Source: Phytophthora hibernalis
Lineage: Eukaryota; Oomycota; Peronosporomycetes; Peronosporales; Peronosporaceae
DNA length: 64,000 bases
NCBI GenBank assembly: GCA_012656075.1
Contig: JAAKBF010000041.1
Span: 868,001-932,000, forward strand
Direction: 5' to 3'
The notes beneath the pieces were generated by a model that was not told where the DNA came from, ran no database searches, and saw nothing but the letters and a program-made list of their open reading frames with translations. The position numbers were made by a program, and so were the translations under genes. Each line of letters opens with the position of its first letter. Within the stretch, counting starts at the first letter, position 1. This document shows positions 44,156 through 55,841 of this stretch, in pieces.

Positions 44156-47100
44156 CTATCGAGCGAACCTTGGGATTTCGATCGCTATCAGCTTTGACGA
44201 AACGGTGCCTGTCCATAGTGCGTGATAGCGGAGGCAAATGGCGATTTTCTCGTCCTCCTGCTGCTGTGTTTTGCGATTTTCCAAGTAGACAACACGTTCA
44301 GGACTGTAAAGTTCAATGAGGTCCTGATCAGTAGGAAGAGACGATAAGTAATTCCAGAGGATCTTTCGAACGCGCTTGCTTGTCGGGGCATCGTCAATGA
44401 ACACAGCGCCAAATTCCGTCACACCAAAACCTAGAATCGCCCAACGACCACGAATGACTGAAAACACCAGCGTCAGCATTGCCACCATGGTGAAAGCGGC
44501 TGCAGTTTTCCATGGGTGCGTCCAGTTCAATAGATTCTCCGCACAGGCTAAAGCACCGCACGCACGCCCAATCTCGGTCTGCAGTTGTCTGATGGTGTCT
44601 TTCACCTTCCAGAAAGCGTCTAGCAAATTTGCACCGATGATCTTTGATGTTTCCTTTTCAACCATGCTCTCACACACAAACTCCGAAAAGTTTCGCTCCA
44701 CGTGACTGACTGGCCGCTTCTTGCGAGTCGTTGTAAGCTGAATGGGCCTCACATCTTGTGTCTCGCAATTTTCGTTCTGCAGAAGTTTGTCGCTCGAAGA
44801 CATACTACTTCCCTCTGGAACTCGTAACTCAACACGAACAAGCAGGCAATCCCCTCCGGTTTCTCCGCATTTTGAGAAATATCTTCTGTGGCACTTGGCA
44901 TTGAAAATGAAGACAGCGGGAGCACTATCTCACTCGAGTTTTCACCCCACTTGAGAAGACTCCGAAGCGGAATCGTTGCTGTCGCAGCAATCAAATCGGG
45001 CGCTTTTCCCTTTACTTCCCCGTTAGCGAAATACACAGCTCAAATACCAGAAGACCCGGGAGAAACGACCACGGCACCAAATCGTCACGACCGGAAAAGT
45101 TTTTCCGAGAAGCTTGTGGAACCGGGAAGTAGTAGGCGTGGTGGTCCACTCCGCAACTGGGAGCTCCAACAGATGGTCGCGCTTCATCTTTAATACTCAG
45201 CTGGTACGCAGCACACTGGTCACATGTACATGCCCTGGGGTCATGACGCCAAGACACATTGAAATTCCTGAATGGAAGCACTTTCCGGAGCTTTGCAGCC
45301 GGTATAATGTTTGGCGTAGATGGAAGAGAGCTGATGCGCCAAGTTGGGTTTCGGCTTTTCCCACTACGTTCGTCCAGGCGACAATAGCTTCCTCGTAGCC
45401 AGAAGGGTTGAACACTATTTCTCCTGGGTCGTTCTGATTATCATTTGGGCGATACTTAATTCGAACGTAGAAACCAAGCTTTGACGACGATACATCCTTC
45501 ATGCGCGACTGTGATTCCATTAGGAGACTGTCTGTCTCAACAGTGAGGTGTGCTTCGTGCACAGCAACTTGTAAGTCCGCTAGCGGCCGGTAGAGTTTCT
45601 GTTGTTCTTCCTGTTCGAGCTCGTACTCCTCGTACCCAATCCAGCGCTGGACAAAGGCCCCTTCAAGCCGAATATGCAGTCGATACAGCATGTACAGGAG
45701 CACTCCTCCAAATATGTACGATAGCGTGTACTCAAAGTCGGCGAATAGGCAACCGTACACGAACACGATAAAGCACACAGCAGATTTCTTCTTGTTCTTC
45801 CACGAGATGATGCTGGCATACTCAGCATCAATCCCTTGAAATATCTTCACCGCGCGACCAAATCGTTCAATAGTGACCCGCAATGATTCCACCGAGAACT
45901 CTTTGTCCTCACGTTCGAGGAGCGAGGAGTCGTTATCCAGGCGTATGCGAAGCAAGTCTTCCTTGCGCTCCACATATTCTAAACCAATCAGCACATAGCC
46001 AAGCTTCCCATCCGGTAGAGATTTGGACGCCAAAGGTGACGATAACTTGTAATGATCTTGATCTTTTAGCACTGGAACTGCTGCCCATGAGTCGTTGATC
46101 GCAGCTTGGTTGGTCTCGTTATTCAGGCTTAAATGGCGCAGAGGGTCACGCAAGCTCATCAGCAATGGGTCCGTACGGATGAGCCTGTCTGCTTCTCGCT
46201 GGAGAAGCTGGAAGAGTGTTACATTCAGTTGTGCAATGCACTGGTCTGAATTGAAATCGATCACTTCAATGCGAAAGGTCGAGTTGGGGTGACGGACCTT
46301 AAAGCACAAGTTCTCCGTGTACATCGGGTCAGCACTTTTAAGCACGGGACTGGTCTCGTGCACGATGCCATCGAATTTTAGCCGGCAGTATGTGTCGCCC
46401 TCGAAAATATTTTTGCGTGAAAATCGTCTCGACAGTGCTTAGTACACAAGTGTAGACCATGAAAGCTCGCAAACAATTCGCCAGCGGGGCGCGGGGTACC
46501 GTCTGTTAGGACCCGAAAATTGATGCCCCCGTGTTCCTTTTCCTCTTGCGCAGCACTGAGTAGTTCCGGGACAACACACTCGCACTGAATCGTTGCCTTC
46601 ATCATGCAAGCTTTATGCACGTCTATTCCACAAAGCTCACACCGATAGCCCCAAATGCTCTTCAGCGCATTCATGATGGATCGATCACCTGTAGCATTGC
46701 GCAATGGCATGTTAGCACACAATCAATAATCACCAACACACTACTTACAAACTGCACAAATTGGAATCGCGAGTCCAATGGACTTGAGCTGATGGACGCG
46801 GAACTTGTGCGCATTGGTGGTACTGATTTTTCCCTCGGTCGGTAGAAACTTGATTTCGAGCATGATCTTGGGCTGGCCCGTGCTTTGTGTGAGCAGGGCT
46901 CGTGATGACAGCGTAAACCACCTCTTTACCGCGATGTTTGGATATCGGAGCAGTGGGCTCATATCCACAATGTACAAGCAACTTGATCGTCCGTCAGGTA
47001 GTTGTAGTTATACACCTCAACCTCAGTAGCGGGATTGGGGTAATGGTGCTGTTGTACATGTGCGAGAACTGCATCGCGTTGTCGTGCGCATTGATCCACA

Positions 47101-48176
47101 CTGGATTGCGTCCGCCATTCTCAACTGGTTTGGTTTGCAGCGGTTCTTTCCAAGGAAGTAAGGACAGTTTAGCGTAAGGCGCCTGCTTTCCAATTAACTG
47201 TGTCCCTGGTAACTCCATGGCGCGATGTACTGTGACGTGGAAAGTGCCTGGTTTGTTCAAGCTTGAGACAGCAATCTTGGAGATGATTAAAAACTCCTCG
47301 CGAGTGGTGATCTCAGGGTGCTGCGCCAATACATCGGCTGTGAACTGCGCGCAGCCCTGGTGCGTGACGATCCCCAGCTTCGTCCAACAATACATACTCC
47401 CAGTGACGTCGTCAGGCCATGAGACCTCGCACATATCGCACGTCCTAGGACGGCTTCCATTACTCTCCGTGATCTCCTCAATCTCGCCACTTTCGAAAAT
47501 CGGGTCCAGCTCTGGGGATTGATCCAGCGCGTCCTCCTCGCTGACTTTCGTCGTGGAATGCGGACTCGTGCGTTCGTCCAGCGTCTTTTGCAGCTTCTTC
47601 AGCGTCGGGTTTGTGACGCTGATCCTCTTCAGGCGAGATCTGCACCACATAGCACAAACCTCAGTCAGCATAACTGCATCCACAGCCCAGCACGAGAGCG
47701 AACAGCCTCACAGAGCCGCGCTCATGGGCGTCAAGGCCTTGGGTGCATCATCTCCGCGGCCACGTCCTGATCGCGCATGGCGAACTTGTCCAGCAGCGCG
47801 TCCAGCTCCTGCGTCGAGCAGAGACGCACCACGTCCCTCTCTGAGACGAACTTTCCCAGCGCCTGGTTGCAAGGCACCACGAGGCCCGTGGACTCGTTCA
47901 TCCAGTGCAACTCCTCGTTCTCCAGCACGTGCGGCAGCTCCCATTCGGCGGCGGCCAACGCCAGTGACTGCGACTTTTTGCCCAGCACGCGGCGCTTCTT
48001 CGAGCCCTCGCACAGCCTGCAGTGCAGCAGACAGCGACACAGTTAGTTAGCGAGCTACACACAAGCCCCCTTCCATCCTACCAGAAGGCAACGGCGTCCG
48101 CGTCCTCCGCGCTCTTCTTTCCCTGAAGCGCAGCTCCATGTTGCGTGAATGGATTGTGTCGTAGTTTTCCAGGCAT
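44156..48176 (-). CDS. C1/C2-domain protein with C-terminal transmembrane hairpins (MCTP-like)
   Basis: Probably a calcium/lipid-binding membrane tether. Exon 1 (48176 to about 48072) encodes MPGKLRHNPFTQHGAALQGK. A short intron leads to LCEGSKKRRVLGKKSQSLAL and the helical ERDVVRLCSTQELDALLDKF. Next are a Cys-rich patch (TCDMCEVSWPDD ... YCWTKLGIVTHQGC, about 47440), a C2 domain (GTFHVTVHRAMELPGTQLIG, about 47250), and a C1-like zinc finger (GYRCELCGIDVHKACMMKAT, about 46640). A second C2-like stretch follows (FRIEVIDFNSDQCIAQLNVT, about 46270), then one hydrophobic hairpin (SAVCFIVFVYGCLFADFEYT, about 45770). After more C2-like sequence (45500-44800) there is another hairpin (FTMVAMLTLVFSVIRG, about 44480). 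The layout resembles MCTP/extended-synaptotagmin tethers with a PRT_C-like region. Exact exon joins are unresolved. Confidence 0.72.
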
Positions 48177-48235
48177 AATCCGAAGCGCACTACGCTAAGT
48201 GCGACTTGTGGTCTGCCACTTCAACTTGAGTGACG
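48177..48235. promoter_or_regulatory. 59 bp divergent intergenic region
   Basis: Separates the start codons of the C1/C2 protein (minus) and the small Lys-rich protein (plus). Shared control is implied by the spacing alone. Confidence 0.45.
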
Positions 48236-48912
48236 ATGCCCAGCGACGCCGAGACTGTACTGGACGAGGACTCGCCCTTGTCACCGTGTATTTGGACCCA
48301 CACAGCGGCAGTTGATGCAACAGAGAGGCAGCAGCCGACCGCGGAGCCTTGCGCGCTGTTGGCTTCAACCCCTGCGAGTACGGGCATCCGTAGCGTTGAC
48401 TCATTGCTGCCAAGCACTAACGTGAATCGTGCAGGTTCAAGAGGAGATTCAGCTTTGCAGCCTCCGCGCACAGAACTGCGGTTGTCGCCTGCGTCGCAGC
48501 TGAACGTGCTCTCGCAGATCAGCGAGCTCGCGGACGTGCAGCCCCAGCTGTCTACCGCCACTGCTGCTGCGAGGTCGAGTCGACAAGCGCACCGTGCACA
48601 TGTATGGGCGTCAAGCAGCACAGCTAAGCGTTTGTCGGACACGAATCCAAACGCACCATCCAACCCGAAAGCGAAGAAGAAGCAGAAGAAGAAGCAACCG
48701 ACGCGGACACAGGCTGAGCGACTGGTCGCCGACAGGGTCGACTGGGAAACGTGCAGCGGTGAGAGGTAGTGTTTTTGGCTATTGATCATCCTGATCATCT
48801 GAGTGCTAACCGCCCCATGCTTCCAGCAGAAGGAGGTCTGTTCGCGGGCGATGGCGACGATCTAGACGAGTGGGTCAACGAGGACATTTCCGACAGCGAC
48901 TTCGAGGCGTGA
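48236..48912 (+). CDS. small Lys-rich, acidic-tailed protein, probably nuclear
   Basis: About 200 residues. The N-terminus is Ser/Thr/Pro-rich and disordered. A basic cluster (NPKAKKKQKKKQPTRTQAER) could serve as a nuclear localisation signal. After an intron the protein ends in a strongly acidic tail (GDDLDEWVNEDISDSDFEA). Exon 1 is 48236-48758. The acceptor is a NAGNAG pair at 48825-48829 (cagcag), so the transcript may include or skip one Ala codon. No family was recognised. The ATG at 48236 is the first in frame. Confidence 0.65.
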
Positions 48913-49116
48913 CTAGCGCAAGCCAGCTAGAGACAGCGTATTTATTTGGCAGCGAAGGCGTGATGCCTTCACTCCCTACGTGTGCATACATATTTTTTCC
49001 TTGGGCAGCAGCTGCTACAGTATGTTGGCCCGATTTGAGCTGGCCAACATAGGGTCCTCTATTAAGGTATGTATTTACCCTATTTAGCTTCTCGCACATT
49101 GTATGAAATTTGCCTC

Positions 49117-50482
49117 ATGGCCAGTTGCGCCTCGCGCTGGAAGGCGCCGCCTGTGTCTGCGGTGGACGAGGAGGACAGCGGCAGAGCGTCCTCCATTTTG
49201 GACGTGTTTGCTGACGTACGTGACTCCCTCTCTGGTTGCAGAATCGAGTCTCACAGTTCGTGTCATGCAGATGTTAACTGTCAACGAGGACATGACCGTC
49301 GCGGTGGCCGAGTGCCAAGCAGAGCAGGACTTCGAGAGCCTCATCGCGTGAGTGCAACGAAAGCGCAGAAAGCTACAACGAGGTTTCCTAATGCCGCTGA
49401 CTTGATGTCGATGGTGTGTAGCTACCAGCGCATTTTGCACCGCGACCTGATGGAAATGGCGGAGTTCATCGACGCGATGTTCGGCGTTTACGGCAACGGC
49501 AATGACAATTGCAGTAGAGTTGCTGCCCCTAGTAGGGTGCAAATGTTCCAGACGAAGGGCGACGAACCGGAGCAGCCTGCGGTGGTGGACCTGACTACTG
49601 AGTCGGCTGGTGAAGAACAATCTACAACTACCGAAGTGAAGGTTGACGAGCCCAATAAAAGACCTGTGAAGAAAGCGCCACGAGGTGCGCTGCTGAAAAC
49701 CATTGCAGCTGGGGGAAAGGTGCGCGAGACCCAGCGCTCAAAGGAGCAGTGGGTCAAGTCCCGGCATCAGGTGCTCGAAGAGGAAGGCGTCAGTGCCATC
49801 ATGAAAGAGAATACAAGCAGCATGTTAGAAGTGCCAGAGGCAACATCAGGAGGGAAGGCAGAACAGGAAGGACTTGGAGGGTTGGCATTGGCGAACCAGC
49901 TGCGCGCACACCAGCACATCGCTGCTTTCGTGAAAGCCACCACAGAGGCTACAGCGGGCCCTCTTCCCACAGCGCCAATGAGCTTGCTCTGGCGAATCCG
50001 CTAGCGATGTCGACAATGACTCCAACGCTAGCTGTCCCAGGTTCTTTTCCACCGCCACCACCACCACTTCAGCCCAACACAGCGGGAAACACCAAGGTTG
50101 CGCTGCCACCGGCACATATGTACAATACGTATATGCCTTTTGCACCTCTGATGTTCAACCCGCATGCTGTCGGAGGGGTTATGTCAATGCCGACGTGGCA
50201 GCCACCGATGCAAGCAGCTTTACCAGCTCGGCCAGCGTTGCTCGTTCGTCCTCCAGGTGAGTTATTGGTTTCAGTCATACCACCTTCCAAGCATCACTAA
50301 CACCACTGTATCGTGCAGGAAAAACGCCAGAGTTCAAGCGAATGTGCGAATCGTGCCGCAAACGGCACTTGAGTGTCCGACAGTGTCGTCTTGTTCTCCA
50401 ACATACAGATCCAGAGTGGCAGCCTGCACAATTAGTGCCGCCCAAACGACGGGAAGCAAGAAATCCACTTCCGAACAGGTAA
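49117..50482 (+). CDS. unknown Pro-rich protein with short C-terminal Cys motif
   Basis: Four exons fit: 49117 to about 49215 (MASCASRWKAPPVSAVDEED), about 49270-49347 (MLTVNEDMTVAVAECQAEQD), about 49421-50256 and 50319-50482. Exon 3 begins YQRILHRDLMEMAEFIDAMF. It continues through a disordered Glu/Ser/Lys region, KAPRGALLKTIAAGGKVRET, and after a break at about 49960 a Pro-rich stretch (SFPPPPPPLQP, MPTWQPPMQAALPARP). Exon 4 is short and basic, with the Cys pattern KRMCESCRKRHLSVRQCRLV, possibly a small zinc-binding site. The composition suggests a chromatin or transcription factor, but no domain is certain. Confidence 0.6.
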
Positions 50483-50771
50483 ATTAACAATTTCCAAGCA
50501 GCTTTCAAATTTTACTTCGAGTTCATCAACACATTGGAACAACATGGAGATAATGTAGGGCGAGAAGAAGACAAAAGCGTGGCGCCCAAGCCCTCGCTGC
50601 CGGTAGTTGTTCTTCATTTCCGCGAATGCAGCCATTCCCGCAAATGTTTTCACCGAGCGTTACACAGTACGGTGCAAATGGGCAGGGTGTGCTCAATCAC
50701 TTCAGGTCAGGTCACGAAAAACAAAATCAAACATCAGATATCGGGGCTCTCGCTACAATCCAAACCAGGGA

Positions 50772-52640
50772 TTATTGAGGACGTACCTCCTCTTTCTCCT
50801 CACGCGCTTGCGTCCGACGCGCATAGTACGTGTCCAGGTGCTTCTTCGGGATCTTCTTCAGCAACTCCTTCGGGAACGCACGGAAAAGCGACCATGCCAG
50901 ATCCAACGACTCGAAGATATCACGAGACTGGTACGGCCCCTGCGCGATAAATTTACCCTCGAACTTGTCGGTAAACTTCAGGTAAAGGTGGTCCTCTAGC
51001 GAGAGAGCTTCCTCGCCAACCACGGCCTTCATGGCCTGGACATCCTTGCCGGTAGCGTAACTGGCATACTGCGCACACAAGCAACCACGACGGGCGGTAA
51101 GAAGCTAGTTGGAAAAGGCTACTACCACACACTGTAAATCGACCTACCAGCTGGTTGGAGACAGCACTGTGGTCGTCACGGGTCATACCCTCACCAATGG
51201 CACTCTTCATCAAACGCGACAACGAGGGCAGCACGTTGATGGGGGAAAGATCTGACGGTTGTGAAGCTGTCGATCCACATAAATCTACAACAACAGAGTA
51301 ATGACGTAAGTATCCCTGCTAAGTGCATGCGGCACAGCAATTTAATCAGAACCTGTCCTTCCGTAATGTATCCCGTCAAATCCGGAATAGGGTGAGTGAT
51401 ATCATCGTTGGGCATGGTCAAGATCGGAAGCTGCGTGATGGAGCCGTTGCGGCCAGTTACACGGCCAGCACGCTCGTACAGCGTCGACAGATCCGTGTAC
51501 ATATAGCCGGGGTAACCACGACGCCCGGGCACTTCTTCACGAGCGGCAGACACCTCACGAAGGGCATCAGCATACGAACTCATGTCCGTCAGAATGACCA
51601 GCACGTGAAGGTCGCGCTCGTAGGCGAGGTACTCGGCCGTGGTCAACGCCAGACGCGGCGTCACAATACGCTCAATAGTCGGGTCGTTGGCCAGATTCAT
51701 GAACAGCGCGGTCTTTTGCATGGATCCGCTCTCCTCGAAATCGTTACGGAAGAAGCGGGCCGTCTCCATGTTCACACCCATAGCACCGAACACAATGGCG
51801 AAGTTGTCTTCGTGCGAGTCCATGACGTCCTTGCGCTGCACTAAGCCGGCCTGGCGCACAATTTGTGCAGCAATCTACATAACAGCAATCAAAGACACAA
51901 TTAGTTCCAACGCACACGCAAGCTAACTCACAACTCGCTTCAGTAGGTACCTCGTTGTGGGGCAAACCAGCTGCAGAGAAGAGCGGAATCTTCTGTCCAC
52001 GGGCGATGGAGTTCATCACATCAATAGCCGAGATGCCCGTCTGGATCATCTCCTTGGGATAGTCACGGCACGACGGGTTGATGGGTTGGCCTTCAATGTC
52101 CAAGTACTCCTCCGCCACCACGGCGGGGCTCCGTCGATCGCTTTCCCGGAGCCGTTGAAGGCGCGGCCCAGCATCTCCTCCGAGATGGCCATCTTGAGCA
52201 CGTCGCCCGTGAACTCGCAGTGCGTGTGGCGGTTGTCGATGCCGTCCGTGCCCTCGAACACCTGCACGACGGCCTTGCTGCCCTGCACCTCCAGTACTTT
52301 TCCTTGACGCTTCTCGCCGCTGGCCAACGTCAGGTTGACGATCTCGGCGAACTTGGGCAGCTACAATCAGACACGAGAGCGAGAGAGAGACGGAAGCATG
52401 AGCACAGCAAGGCGGCGCGTGCGCATGGACAGCCAGCGCACCTTGACATTCTCCAGAATGACCAGCGGACCGTTCACGCCCGAGATCGTGCGGTAATCTG
52501 CGGAAGATCGCGTCAGTCAGTGGAGGCAAAGGCCACAGCCGTCTACACTGTCAATAGGACGCACCGATTCGCGGCTCCACGTAGTAGTCGCGCACCACTG
52601 CCGCCGCGTTCGCCTGGAAAGCCTGCTCCGCCGTCACCAT
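50772..52640 (-). CDS. VMA2: V-type proton ATPase subunit B (V1)
   Basis: Non-catalytic nucleotide-binding subunit of the V1 hexamer. Six exons, minus strand: 52640-52565, 52497-52442, 52360-51951, 51874-51353, 51284-51148 and 51068-50772, all GT...AG with matching phases. Landmarks: YRTISGVNGPLVILENVK, EGTDGIDNRHTHCEFTGDVL, GQPINPSCRDYPKEMIQTGI, IPLFSAAGLPHNE, ANDPTIERIVTPRLALTTAE, VLVILTDMSSYADALREVSA, RRGYPGYMYTDLSTLYERAG, and INVLPSLSRLMKSAIGEGMT. Length is about 500 residues, normal. There is one break, one base short, near 52123 in the GC-rich GAPP/VVAEE stretch. That such an essential, otherwise perfect gene is broken supports sequence error. Confidence 0.96.
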
Positions 52641-52844
52641 TTGCGCTTCAAGTCGCTGCTTCGCTGCTTGAAAAAGATTTTCTACGGTCCCTCCCTTGCT
52701 CTGGATCCTGTCAGACTAAGTACGAAAGGTCTCCGATCTCAGTCAAGCACCGAAAACAGGTTCAAATAGAAAGGCAAGTGAGTGTCTAGTGTGTGTACTG
52801 ATGCCAACAACAAGGAACGCTCGCCTTCTTGTTCCTGCTTGGGC

Positions 52845-53758
52845 TTACTCCTCCTCCTTCTTGGGCGTCGTTGCGCCCACTTCCGTCGCTTCCTCCTCGT
52901 CGGCGGCTGAGGCGACGGCAGACGCAGCAGCCTCGACGCTGCTATCGTCCACACCCGCAGGCTTCATACGCTGCAGCTTCTCCAGCCATGACACGGCGCT
53001 GCCCGACGTGCTCGACGGGTCGAACGAGCCCCGGGCTGAAATCTGTTGCGGAGAGTAGATGAAGACGTCTTCCTTGAGCTTCTCCGTGTAGTTCTCCTCG
53101 GTCGTCCACTTGGCGGTCTGTTGGCGCAGCGAGGCCACCAGCGCCTCGCGACGGCGCTCCACCTCGGCGTTGCGCTCCTGACGCACCACCACCTTCTCCT
53201 CGAAGTATTTCCTGCACAGAGAAAAGCAAGACTCGTCAGTCTCTTGAATCTCCCCTTTGTTCAGCGATTTGCCGATCACTGCAAGCTGACTGCCCGATGG
53301 ACGGCGAGACCCACCTGACTTTCTCGTCGTGGATGGCCTTCTCGCGAGCGACCTCCTTGGCGCGGATCTCCTGCTGCTGACGCTTAATCTCTAGTCGCGC
53401 GGCCTTGGCCTTCATGATCTTCAGACGCTGAGCTCTGTGCAATAGAAGTCAGCATTCCCTACCAAACTCGCTCTCCTTCCCAAGCCGTAAGCCAAACGCA
53501 CTCTGCATCACGCGCAAGCTTCTCCTGCGCCGCTTCTCTTCCTCGATGAATTCCTTACGCAGCGAACCAATCTCCTTGCGGTACTCGGAGCGCGCCTGGA
53601 CGAACGAATACATCTCCGAGGACGTCGACAGCTGGACGGGCAACAAAAACATCAATAACACGAAGACCATCGCAGCTACTAGATGCAGGTGTGCCACGGC
53701 TTACTGCACGAACAACGGAGCCGCTCTTGGCGGCGGTGAGCCCCACACGCGAGAGCAT
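52845..53758 (-). CDS. mS26-like mitochondrial small-subunit ribosomal protein
   Basis: The first exon (53758-53705) encodes a presequence, MLSRVGLTAAKSGSVVRA. A 73 bp intron leads to the second exon from 53631 (LSTSSEMYSFVQARSEYRKE, IGSLRKEFIEEEKRRR). The third (about 53434-53316) and fourth (about 53213-52845) carry long charged helices: LKIMKAKAARLEIKRQQQEI, then KYFEEKVVVRQERNAEVERR, and a TTEENYTEKLKEDVF segment before an Ala/Glu-rich tail ending KKEEE. The YRKEI-x-LRKEF start and the TxENL-like end resemble MRP-S26, but the match is by eye and moderate. It could instead be another helical mitochondrial protein. Confidence 0.55.
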
Positions 53759-53879
53759 CTTGCAGGAGTCAACAAGCAAAATGCTGGCGGCCACACACTG
53801 CATCACCTATTTGACCAATCGCAACCGTTCTCCTATCAACTGGCATTTATATTCGGGTGAGCGGTTCGTACTATCACAG

Positions 53880-54390
53880 TAGCGGTGTCTGAGCCAGCGT
53901 CCGCAAAAGTGTCGGTCAAATGCAATCGTGGGTCTAATGCAATCGTGGGAGCGAGAAGCAAGCAAGGTGTCCGCGTAATATCCAATATATGTACTGCTGT
54001 GGTGGGGATTCATGCCAAGACGAGTTTGTTTCCAGTAGGCCGTCTGCTTGACCGAAGAGTGAGTTGCGCAGCCAGCGGACACTCCGTTAGCAGTTTCTGG
54101 GCATCCAGAACCTCAGACTCGTCCGTTTCAGACGCCAGCAGCACAGTCTCAAACGAAGAAGCACTATAAAACCTCGTGAACCAAGTTCTCGAGGGTTTAC
54201 GAGACCAAGGTGCGGTCAATCTTCGTTCCAGCTGAGTCTGGAACGCATTACCTGCCGTGCTCAGCACCTTGAAACATGGTTTGGTAGGGATGGTTAGTGC
54301 AGCCAACGACCATCTTGGAGCACGTGCGTTCTGGCAAGATGCTATCCACACCTTCTTGAGTGTCGAAGAGCAAAGTGCTGCTTGATTGCC
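53880..54390. other. intergenic with 16 bp direct duplication
   Basis: Upstream of the DnaJ gene. Contains two close copies of atgcaatcgtggg (about 53920 and 53936). A long minus-strand open frame crosses into the DnaJ exon but has no features, so I leave it out. Confidence 0.45.
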
Positions 54391-55545
54391 ATGCTTGATT
54401 TTCAGCGCATCGCTCATTGGCTGAAAAGATGCTGGCACCCTGCCCACATTCGCAAACGCCAAAGTGCAAGCGGAGGAAAGAAGTCGAGAAAAGCCGTGGA
54501 CGTAAGCCAGGAAGGGAACGACCATGAGCAAGTCAAGAGTGGCAATAAACTGTCGGAAAAGGACATGGAGCAGCACCGCGAGTACATGAAGAAGTACAAG
54601 ATGCAGTCGAGCGACCTGGAGACGCAGGGGATGCGATACAAGGACCACTATGAGCTACTGGGCCTCCCTCGCGAGGCCACCCACACGGAGGTGAGTCAGA
54701 AGCAGGTGCATGTAGTAGACATCACGAATGTGTAGCTGAACTAACAGAGAAACGGCTGCTCTCAGATTCGCAAGGCCTATCGCAAGCTGGCGCTCAAGTG
54801 CCACCCAGACAGGAAACCGTCACCAGAGGCGCTGGCTCGTTGGGAGGGCGTACCCGCAGCGTATGCCATCCTATCCAACCCGAATGACCGCACAGAGTAC
54901 GACGCCACCCTACCGACGCGGGACGCGCTCGTGGAGTTCTACCGCGCCTACAACCCCGCCAAACTGGATAATGCCACGATCCAGACCATCATCGACGGCT
55001 GGTACGGCCGGGAGGTGGAGCTCTTCGAGATGCTCAATGCCAAGTACGAGGTGGCTCCGCACCAAGGCACGACCAAGAGCACTCAGCGAGCTGCTGCGAA
55101 CGCCGTGTCACGAGACAAGGCGCACAAGATCGCGATGGACAGCCAGATGTACAAGTCCAAGGACGCAGCCAACGCGGAGATCACGTGGAACAGCACGCTG
55201 GGCTCGACCTTCTGCTGCAAGGGCATATTCTCGCGCATGTTCAGTACCACCTACTACGAGGTGGACACAACCAGCCCGGGCTTCTTGGCGACCCATGGAG
55301 CTTCAGATACGCCCGGACAGGCCATGTCGATGAATTTGGAGTCACCCGCGACTCCGACAGGGTTGTCGAAACCGGTGAGTCCAGAGTTTGGTCTCCCGCT
55401 GGATGCTGAGAACTCGTCCACTGCAACAACTGCGGACGGATCGCCACCCAGTGGCGACGACAACTGCACAAGGCTAGGCAACATCTACACCATTTCGCCG
55501 CCAACTTCGCGGGCATCACAGGCCAATGTTGCGGCGGCCAGCTAA
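54391..55545 (+). CDS. DnaJ (Hsp40) domain protein
   Basis: Hsp70 co-chaperone with one J domain and an uncharacterised C-terminal half. Exon 1 (54391-54690) has a hydrophobic/basic start (MLDFQRIAHWLKRCWHPAHI), a charged helix, then the J-domain beginning DHYELLGLPREATHTE. After a 75 bp intron, exon 2 (54766-55545) continues IRKAYRKLALKCHPDRKPSP with the essential HPD, and AYAILSNPNDRTEYD. Beyond it lie FYRAYNPAKLDNATIQTIID, a Cys-containing segment (STLGSTFCCKGIFSRMFSTT) and a Ser/Thr/Pro tail. There is no Gly/Phe region or zinc finger, so it is class C. The sequence is unbroken. The partner Hsp70 and compartment are unknown. Confidence 0.92.
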
Positions 55546-55841
55546 GCGAGTGGTAAGCGCGTGGGCTGTTGCAGCGGATGCGGAGTTGCCTTCTCTAGTT
55601 CACAGCCATATTGGTGTCAGGTAGATGCCGAATAAATTATCAATGTGTTTCAAGTAATAGTAGTACTACTGTAGTATATCCTACGCTGATTGCGCGCTTT
55701 CTGCAAGCTGATGCGACTCATAAATGAAGAACAACGACGCGAGCGGGTATTGTAGCTACGCGAAGTCTGCCAACGGCTCAGCGGAAAGGGAGAGCGACCA
55801 CGAGATGGCGCCCTTGCTCCATTCGAGCTCCGCTTCCTTCA

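Noticed and set aside
54010..54648. 212-codon open frame on the minus strand
   Set aside because: It overlaps exon 1 of the DnaJ gene on the other strand, has no domain, signal or conserved-looking motif, and is probably a shadow.
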